A stretch of DNA of 64,000 nt from assembly GCA_001899285.1 (NCBI GenBank), contig MKWA01000004.1, positions 1 through 64,000 of the forward strand, in the 5' to 3' direction. Made by a program: the position numbers and the translations under genes. Below the pieces are notes generated by a model. The model had not been told where the DNA came from and ran no database searches. It worked only from the letters and a program-made list of their open reading frames with translations. The DNA is from Rhizobiales bacterium 64-17 (GTDB lineage: Bacteria > Pseudomonadota > Alphaproteobacteria > Rhizobiales > Xanthobacteraceae). Positions 54,007-64,000 of the stretch are shown here, one piece after another (the stretch's first letter is position 1; every line of letters begins with the position of its first letter).

Positions 54007-55292
54007 TTGAGGTTAGCTATGAACGAACGCGCCCTCGCGGGTGCGGGCGCTCGCATCCGCTGGCAATGGGCCATCGCGGTGCTGGCGTTCGCAGCCAGCA
54101 TCACCGCGTCGCAGGCGGAACCAAGAGTGCTCGGTCTGAACGAAGCCTTACAACTTGCTCTGCGCAGCGATGCGATAGTGCCTGCGATCCGGTCGCGGGT
54201 CCGCGGCGCTGAAGCCGGAATCCGCCAAGCGGACAGGCTACCCAACCCGACGATAGGTGCGGAGTTCGAGAATTTCGCCGGCTCTGGCAGCTATCGCGGT
54301 TCAAGCCGGATCCAAAGTACGGTGTTTCTGCAACAACTTCTGGAGCTCGGCGGCAAACGTGAGGCCCGGACAGGGGTTGCACAAGCCGAACTCAAGATTG
54401 CCCGTGCCCGCGGCGCTGTCCGGGTTCTCGATCTTCTCCGCGATGTCGAGCTGGCTTGGATCGATTTGGCTGTCGCTATAGCTCAGCAACGGATCGCCGA
54501 AGAGCGGCTATCCATCGCTCAACGGCTTCGCGATGAATTTGTTCGACGCTCTCAAAGCGGTCGCGATCCACTTTTCACACAATCGCGCGCCGAAGCACAG
54601 GTCGCGTTAGAAGAAATCGCCGTCGAGCAGGCTGCATCTGCGGCTCAGATCGCACGAGCTAATCTCGCATCATATTGGCGCGGGAATACCGACTTTACTA
54701 TCGACATCTCGCTTCTCGAAGCTGAACAACAGCACCACCGGAATAACGCCTACAACGTCGAAATCGCGCTTCTGCAATCGGAAAAAGAACTGGCAGCCGC
54801 GCGAACCGTGCTGGAACGTGCGAGAGCAATACCTGACCCTTCATTACGGCTCGGCGTGCGGCGTTTTACGGAAACGGGAGATTCAGCAGCGATTGCAGGA
54901 ATCTCGATCCCCTTGCCGCTTTTCGACAATAACGATGGCAATATCGAAAAGGCCGAGGCGGATCGCAGAGCGGTCGAGCTCGAAATCGAGACAGCAACTC
55001 GGGCCATGCGACGCGAACTGTCAAGGCTTGAAGGCCGATTGCGCGCCAACGCAGCCGAAGCAAGACGTATTCAATCCGACGTCATTCCACGAGCGCAACG
55101 CGCTGTCGACCTGATTCGCGACGGGCTCGAACGCGGCGTCTTTAGCTATGTCGAGTTCGCCGATGCGCAGCGCACCTTGAATGATGCGCGCTTGCGTCGG
55201 ATCGACGCTCTCAAAAGCTTCCAACAAGACAACGCTGCCTTGGCACGGCTCACCGGCCGCCACATGCGGCTCAATATGAAAGTTCCTCCGCA

Positions 55293-55296
<4 letters not shown>
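54007..55296 (+). CDS. czcC: TolC-family outer-membrane efflux protein (CzcC-like)
   Basis: A 429-aa outer-membrane factor with a signal sequence (AIAVLAFAASITASQA). The two long coiled-coil repeats carry LGLNEALQLALRSD, RQADRLPNPTIGAEFEN, and DGLERGVFSYVEFADAQRTLNDARLRRIDALKSFQQDNAALARLTG. The CzcC-like features include the ISIPLPLFDNNDGNIEKAEAD block. It forms the exit duct of the tripartite system. The stop overlaps the czcB start by four bases. Confidence 0.9.
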
Positions 55297-59719
<4,423 letters not shown>

Positions 59720-59742
59720 ACTCACGGCCGACGGAGAGCATC

Positions 59743-61062
59743 ATGCTCCAAGTGCTTGCGAACCGCACCTATCGTCATCTCTACCTCGCACAAATCATTG
59801 CATTGGTTGGAACTGGACTCGCGACGGTCGCACTCGGCCTGCTCGCCTATGAACTAGCCGGCGCTAACGCGGGTGCGGTTCTTGGAACCGCTCTCGCAAT
59901 CAAGATGATTGCCTACGTCGGCGTCGCGCCGGTCGCGGCCGCTTTTGCGGAGCGATTGCCGCGACGAGCTATGCTGGTCACGCTTGACATGATCCGTGCG
60001 GCCGTTGCCATCCTACTGCCGTTCGTCACCGAGGTGTGGCAGGTCTATGTTCTAATTTTCGTATTGCAGTCCGCCTCCGCCGGCTTCACGCCGACTTTCC
60101 AGGCGACGATCCCCGACGTCCTGCCGGAAGAAAAAGATTATACGCGCGCACTCTCGTTGTCCCGCATGGCCTACGACCTGGAAAGCGTCGTCAGCCCTAT
60201 GCTTGCCGCAGCACTGTTGACCATCATCAGCTTCCACGTTCTGTTCGCTGGCACGGTGATCGGTTTTCTTTGTTCAGCCGCACTCGTGCTCACGGTGCAA
60301 TTGCCGAGTCCGAAGGCTTCCGAAGCTCGCGGAATTTACGACCGCACGACGCGCGGGATGCGAATTTATCTTGCCACGCCGCGACTGCGCGGATTACTGG
60401 CTCTCAATCTTGCTATCGCTTCCGCGAGCGCGATGGTTATCGTCAACACAGTCGTTATAGTCCAATCGATTTACGGATTGAGCGAGGCCGATACCGCCGT
60501 CGCACTCGGCGTCTTCGGCGGCGGATCGATGATCGCAGCCTTCGTTCTGCCAAAGCTTCTCGAAACAGTTCCAGACCGTAGCGCCATGCTGACCGGGGCA
60601 ACTGTTCTCATTGTCGGGCTGTTCGCCGGCACGTTGTTACCCGCTTATCCCATGCTGCTTAGTCTGTGGTTCGTATTTGGTGTCGGTCTTTCCCTCGCGC
60701 AGACACCGTCGGGCCGCCTACTGCGACGTTCCTCGCACCCTGAGGATCGCCCGTCGTTGTTTGCCGCACAGTTTGCCCTCTCCCATGCCTGCTGGCTGCT
60801 GACCTACCCTTTGGCGGGCTGGATCGGCGCGAAGGCCGGCATGACCGCCACTTTCGCTGCGCTCGGCACCATCGCCGCGGCAGCGGTTATCACCGCCCTG
60901 TATATCTGGCCATCGCATGACCCCGACGAAGTCGAACATACCCATGGGGAACTTGCGCACGACACCCCCCATATCAATGGTGCGGAGCGCACAGCGACAG
61001 GCTATCGACACCGCCACCCCTATGTGATCGATAGCCTCCATCCTGAATGGCCACGGCCCTAA
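59743..61062 (+). CDS. MFS transporter with His-rich C-terminal tail
   Basis: A 439-aa major-facilitator protein with twelve hydrophobic segments: a first helix block YRHLYLAQIIALVGTGLATVALGLLAYELAG, and ERLPRRAMLVTLDMIRA at loop 2-3. The cytoplasmic tail is rich in histidine and acid residues (SHDPDEVEHTHGELAHDTPH and YRHRHPY). Such tails are seen in NreB/NrsD-type nickel exporters, so an exporter for a divalent metal is likely. It lies 23 bases after czcA and is probably co-transcribed. Confidence 0.8.
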   Translation: MLQVLANRTYRHLYLAQIIALVGTGLATVALGLLAYELAGANAGAVLGTALAIKMIAYVGVAPVAAAFAERLPRRAMLVTLDMIRAAVAILLPFVTEVWQVYVLIFVLQSASAGFTPTFQATIPDVLPEEKDYTRALSLSRMAYDLESVVSPMLAAALLTIISFHVLFAGTVIGFLCSAALVLTVQLPSPKASEARGIYDRTTRGMRIYLATPRLRGLLALNLAIASASAMVIVNTVVIVQSIYGLSEADTAVALGVFGGGSMIAAFVLPKLLETVPDRSAMLTGATVLIVGLFAGTLLPAYPMLLSLWFVFGVGLSLAQTPSGRLLRRSSHPEDRPSLFAAQFALSHACWLLTYPLAGWIGAKAGMTATFAALGTIAAAAVITALYIWPSHDPDEVEHTHGELAHDTPHINGAERTATGYRHRHPYVIDSLHPEWPRP

Positions 61063-61256
61063 TGATCGCCAATGGGCCTGATCAACGAGTAGCCGTACCT
61101 GCCGCAACAGCAAGGCAATATCTTTAGTCACTTAAGAAGAGACCTTGCGACCCATCGTTCAATCCATTAATTTCACGGGATGGGGACATGCAGTCTCCCC
61201 GTCAGACGGTTCCGTCCAAGCACTGCGCAACGCTCGATGTGTCGAGGCGATTGCGC

Positions 61257-61955
61257 ATGGACGAACGGAAGTACTGTCATAATCCTCTTACTCCCCTAGC
61301 GTTTGCCGCCGCGATAATCGCGGTGACGCTTCTCTATTCCCGGTCGGATGGACTATCCCAGTCCACTTCAACGACTATCGCGATTTCCCGCATGGACATC
61401 GGAGCGCCGCCCCGCGAATTTGAATTCGCGAGAACAGGGCAAGGCAGCTCAAGCCGATGGACGGTTGTGCGCGACACTGATGGCCTCGAAGGCCGCGTTA
61501 TCGAGCAGTCAAGTACAGATCAAACCGACTATCGCTTCCCGCTCGCAATCTTTCGACCGCTCGCCACCAAAAACGTCACAGTGTCGTTGAGATTCAAGCC
61601 CCTTGATGGGCGCATAGACAGGTCCGGCGGGATCGCTATCCGCGTTACTGACGCGGACAATTATTATGTGGTTCGTGCCAATGCGCTTGAAGACAATATC
61701 CGCTTTTATCGCGTGGTTGATGGCCGGCGCGAACAAATCGCAAGCGTCGACATGAATGTTTCCGCTGGACGGTGGCACGTACTCGGCATCAAGGCCGAGG
61801 GTGAGCGCTTCGCGATTACGTTCAACGGCAAAACGGTCATCACTACCTCCGACAACGCAATTTCCAAGGCGGGTAAGATCGCGCTCTGGACGAAGGCCGA
61901 TAGCGTTACCCGTTTTGATCAAATTGCAATCGATGTACTGCCAGACAAGGAGTAG
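61257..61955 (+). CDS. LamG/GH16-like (3-keto-disaccharide hydrolase domain) secreted protein
   Basis: The product has an N-terminal membrane anchor or signal (PLAFAAAIIAVTLLYS) and a concanavalin-like beta-sandwich: DIGAPPREFEFA, WTVVRDTDGLEGRVIEQSS, SLRFKPLDGRIDRSGGIAIRVTDADNYYVVRANALEDNIRFYRV, and GEKIALWTKADS-like ends. This resembles the DUF1080/3-keto-disaccharide hydrolase fold. The ATG at 61257 is preferred over 61188. It is encoded five bases before the superoxide dismutase gene, so it is part of the metal/oxidative stress cargo. Confidence 0.68.
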   Translation: MDERKYCHNPLTPLAFAAAIIAVTLLYSRSDGLSQSTSTTIAISRMDIGAPPREFEFARTGQGSSSRWTVVRDTDGLEGRVIEQSSTDQTDYRFPLAIFRPLATKNVTVSLRFKPLDGRIDRSGGIAIRVTDADNYYVVRANALEDNIRFYRVVDGRREQIASVDMNVSAGRWHVLGIKAEGERFAITFNGKTVITTSDNAISKAGKIALWTKADSVTRFDQIAIDVLPDKE

Positions 61956-61960
61956 CCTCG

Positions 61961-62563
61961 ATGCCTTTTGCCATGAAACCGCTCACTTGCGACCCTGCCA
62001 AAGTCAAGGGAATGTCGGAGCGATTGATTATCAGCCACTACGAAAACAATTACGGTGGGGCCGTGAAGCGGCTCAATCTTATCGAAGAACAGCTGGCAGA
62101 AATCGACTTCAAAACAGCGCCCGGTTTCCTAATCAACGGCCTCAAGCGCGAACAGCTCGTGGCGACAAATTCAATGATCCTGCACGAGCTATTCTTCGAT
62201 GGGCTAGGCGATCAAAGCAAACCTGGCGCTCAACTGCACGAAGCGATTGCCAGCGACTTTGGCTCATTCGAGAGATGGCAATCGGAGTTCGCCGGTACGG
62301 CTAAGGCATTGGGCGGCGGATCTGGCTGGGTTCTGCTGTCTTGGTCGCCGCGCGACAAGCGGCTTATCAATCAATGGGCCGCCGATCATTGCCACACACT
62401 CGCTGGCGGTGTGCCGATACTCGCCCTCGATATGTATGAGCATTCTTATCACATCGATTTCGGCGCTAAAGCTGCGAACTACGTCGATACTTTCATGACA
62501 GCAATCAAATGGGGAAACGCCAACTGCCTTTTCAAAGAACTAGCCGGGGCACGGGAGGCCTAA
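61961..62563 (+). CDS. Iron/manganese superoxide dismutase (ChrC-like)
   Basis: A 200-aa SOD of a divergent type. The metal ligands correspond to H in ISHYENNYGGAV, H in MILHELFF, and D and H in LALDMYEHSYHIDF (canonical DVWEHAYY). GGGSGWVLLSW is the conserved core. It detoxifies superoxide made during metal stress. Such SODs occur in chromate-resistance clusters as ChrC, and the nearby chrA supports this. Confidence 0.88.
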   Translation: MPFAMKPLTCDPAKVKGMSERLIISHYENNYGGAVKRLNLIEEQLAEIDFKTAPGFLINGLKREQLVATNSMILHELFFDGLGDQSKPGAQLHEAIASDFGSFERWQSEFAGTAKALGGGSGWVLLSWSPRDKRLINQWAADHCHTLAGGVPILALDMYEHSYHIDFGAKAANYVDTFMTAIKWGNANCLFKELAGAREA

Positions 62564-62589
62564 TCAAACTCTAGAAGCAGGAGGAGAAA

Positions 62590-63486
62590 ATGCGGTTGTC
62601 TTTCATTTTAACAACGGCCGGTATCCTCATGAGTTGCGTGACTGCTTTCGCACAGAAAACTGACACCACGTGGGAGCAAGTCGACGGTTTATTCGGACGC
62701 AGGGCCACAATTTCGGGCGACGTGCACCGGTATGGATTTCCACGTAACGATCTCTCGGTGACGTTAGATGAGGTCGTGATCAAACCGGCCCTTACACTCG
62801 GCGGCTGGATTGCGTTTCAGCCGATGCATGGCGAAGTCGCGATTATGGGCGATTTGGTGTTGCTAGAACCGGAGATTAATCCGGTCATCACTAAATTGAT
62901 CGCAGGCGGTTTAGAGATTACGGCGATACACAATCACCTTCTCCGTACCACGCCTGCGACTTTCTATATGCACGTCAGCGGACATGGAGATCCTGTTCAG
63001 ATCGCTACGACGATTCATGCCGCGCTTACAGCAAGCAAAACGCCTGTCATCTCGGTTCCGACTGCTGGCAGCCCCGTCCCAACCCTGGATATGGACACAG
63101 CACAGATCGAACAGCTTATCGGTTATAAAGGCCAAGCGAACGGGGGCGTCTATCAATTTGCAATCCCGCGCGGCGAACCAATCGTTGAAAACGGAATGCC
63201 CCTATCGCCCCCGGGGCCCCTCGGCGTAGCAACGGCGATCAACTTCCAACCAACCGGAAACGGAAAAGCCGCCATCACCGGCGACTTCGTTCTCACCGGC
63301 ACCGAGGTAAATCCCGTTATTCGCGCCTTGCGCGCTAGCAGTATCGAGGTCACCGCGGTGCACAGCCACATGCTTGATGAGCAGCCACGCCTTTTCTTCC
63401 TTCATTTCTGGGCCAACGACGACGCAGTCAAGCTAGCTAAAGGCATTCGATCAGCACTCGAACAAACAAGCAGCGTCAAACGATAA
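62590..63486 (+). CDS. DUF1259 exported protein (LppY/LpqO-like)
   Basis: A 298-aa protein with a signal peptide (MRLSFILTTAGILMSCVTAFA) and two tandem DUF1259-like halves. Each half carries a GWIAFQPMHGEVAIMGDLVLLEPEINPVI or NFQPTGNGKAAITGDFVLTGTEVNPVI segment and an HNH/HSHML motif (IHNHLL, VHSHML). The family is secreted and of unknown function, often near metal or peroxide resistance genes. It lies 26 bases after the SOD gene. Confidence 0.86.
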   Translation: MRLSFILTTAGILMSCVTAFAQKTDTTWEQVDGLFGRRATISGDVHRYGFPRNDLSVTLDEVVIKPALTLGGWIAFQPMHGEVAIMGDLVLLEPEINPVITKLIAGGLEITAIHNHLLRTTPATFYMHVSGHGDPVQIATTIHAALTASKTPVISVPTAGSPVPTLDMDTAQIEQLIGYKGQANGGVYQFAIPRGEPIVENGMPLSPPGPLGVATAINFQPTGNGKAAITGDFVLTGTEVNPVIRALRASSIEVTAVHSHMLDEQPRLFFLHFWANDDAVKLAKGIRSALEQTSSVKR

Positions 63487-63548
63487 GATGCACGCTCATA
63501 AAACCGCGCCAATAAAGACCTTTTCCCTCGATATGTCAGGAGAGTGAA

Positions 63549-63740
63549 ATGCGAAGAATTGCCTTGGTCGTCGCAGTGTTTGGAGCGTTCTCCGGATGCG
63601 CTCACGCCGCAGGTGCGGCAAAGAAGGACGTTTGTACTATCGACTGTCGAGATTATTACAAAGCGTGCGTCCAAGCACACTCGCTGTCGGCCTGTAGCAG
63701 CGAACTCAACCTCTGCATGAAGCATTGCCGCAAGAAATAG
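63549..63740 (+). CDS. Small Cys-rich exported peptide
   Basis: A 63-aa product with a signal sequence (MRRIALVVAVFGAFSGCAHA) and, in the mature part, six cysteines in three pairs spaced as twin C-x3-C or similar (DVCTIDC, ACVQAHSLSAC, LCMKHC). This helical-hairpin spacing suggests disulfides or metal binding in the periplasm. I do not recognise the family. It follows the DUF1259 gene by 62 bases with a Shine-Dalgarno (AGGAGAG) before the ATG. Confidence 0.7.
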   Translation: MRRIALVVAVFGAFSGCAHAAGAAKKDVCTIDCRDYYKACVQAHSLSACSSELNLCMKHCRKK

Positions 63741-63768
63741 TGGCTTGGTGGTCAAGTCCCTCGGAGCG

Positions 63769-64000
63769 TCAGATTGTCCCCATGAGCAACCCATAGAGCA
63801 ATCCAGCAGCCGAGCACCCCGCCAACACCATCACCATGCTGACCTTGTAGCGGAAGACCGCGGCAATCGCGGCTACGGTCAAGATCAACGCCGCGATGTT
63901 GACGGAGCTCAGGACCGGAACGTCAACCGCTGCACCGAAGCCGCGGATTTCATTGAGCTGGGTAAACAACACATGGAGCGCGAACCACACGGCGAGGTTC
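63769..64000 (-). CDS. chrA: Chromate transporter ChrA, C-terminal end (partial, runs off window)
   Basis: The reading frame has no start needed within the window: it is open to the edge, and translation gives NLAVWFALHVLFTQL, then IRGFGAAVDVPVLSS and INIAALILTVAAIAAVFRYKVSMVMVLAGCSAAGLLYG. This is the terminal pair of helices of ChrA, which expels chromate. The GTG at 63990 shown in the ORF track is internal. The gene converges with the small Cys-rich peptide gene. Confidence 0.8.
   Translation of the reverse strand, partial: NLAVWFALHVLFTQLNEIRGFGAAVDVPVLSSVNIAALILTVAAIAAVFRYKVSMVMVLAGCSAAGLLYGLLMGTI

Noticed and set aside
63769-63990. Stand-alone 73-aa membrane protein
   Set aside because: The frame is open to the window edge and matches the last helices of ChrA, so it is the end of a longer gene.

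Overview
The window looks like an alphaproteobacterial chromosome of the Hyphomicrobiales, most like the Bradyrhizobium/Rhodopseudomonas/Pseudolabrys lineages. The grounds are the high GC content, a gcrA cell-cycle regulator gene, a phoR-pstSCAB-phoU-phoB block, argD-argF-hslO linkage, a DUF3551 protein and intergenic palindromes of the kind common in Bradyrhizobiaceae. No rRNA gene, intact tRNA gene or CRISPR array was seen.

Region 1 (1-16.4 kb) is core chromosome. It holds a glycan O-acylation-like set (two SGNH-hydrolase-like proteins and an OpgC-family acyltransferase), apaG, an L,D-transpeptidase-like protein, hslO, argF, argD and gcrA. The phosphate block phoR-pstS-pstC-pstA-pstB-phoU-phoB follows, with a perfect Pho box (CTGTCAT-N4-CTGTCAT) just after phoR and upstream of pstS. 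A YbhN-type membrane protein closes the region.

Region 2 (16.4-22.5 kb) is a phthalate-dioxygenase-family catabolic set. It has a binding protein and a Rieske oxygenase on the minus strand, and a divergent reductase, Gfo/Idh/MocA dehydrogenase and MarR regulator. Two small proteins (DUF3551, DUF952) follow.

Region 3 (22.5-47.5 kb) is a nitrogen- and sulfur-heterocycle catabolic region. One compact minus-strand operon encodes a LivKHMGF ABC importer, a hydantoinase-like amidohydrolase, an M20 carbamoylase, a DUF917/S-methyl-thiohydantoin-desulfurase-like protein, a divergent urocanate hydratase and a UbiD decarboxylase. The order fits a thiourocanate or thiohydantoin to N-carbamoyl-amino-acid route, as in ergothioneine breakdown, but no ergothionase is visible. 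A divergent regulator gene encodes two LysR units in one chain. Next come an acyl-CoA dehydrogenase, a second Liv system whose permease LivM and both ATPases are fused into one 833-aa protein, and a PuuE-like deacetylase. Last is a TetR-led operon with FdrA, DUF1116, DUF2877 and carbamate kinase, matching the oxamate carbamoyltransferase/carbamate kinase module; it also contains a separately encoded 63-aa FdrA-like mini-protein.

Region 4 (47.7-64.0 kb) is accessory DNA. It starts at a 3' fragment of a tRNA-Arg(UCG) gene next to a P4-type tyrosine integrase. The backbone holds an unknown protein, an AlpA-like excisionase, a candidate HUH Rep protein and a DUF927 ATPase. The cargo is a CzcCBA-type heavy-metal RND efflux system, an MFS exporter with a His-rich tail, a LamG/GH16-like protein, an Fe/Mn superoxide dismutase, a DUF1259 protein, a Cys-rich secreted peptide and the C-terminal end of a chromate transporter (ChrA) that runs off the window. 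The right end of the element is not visible.
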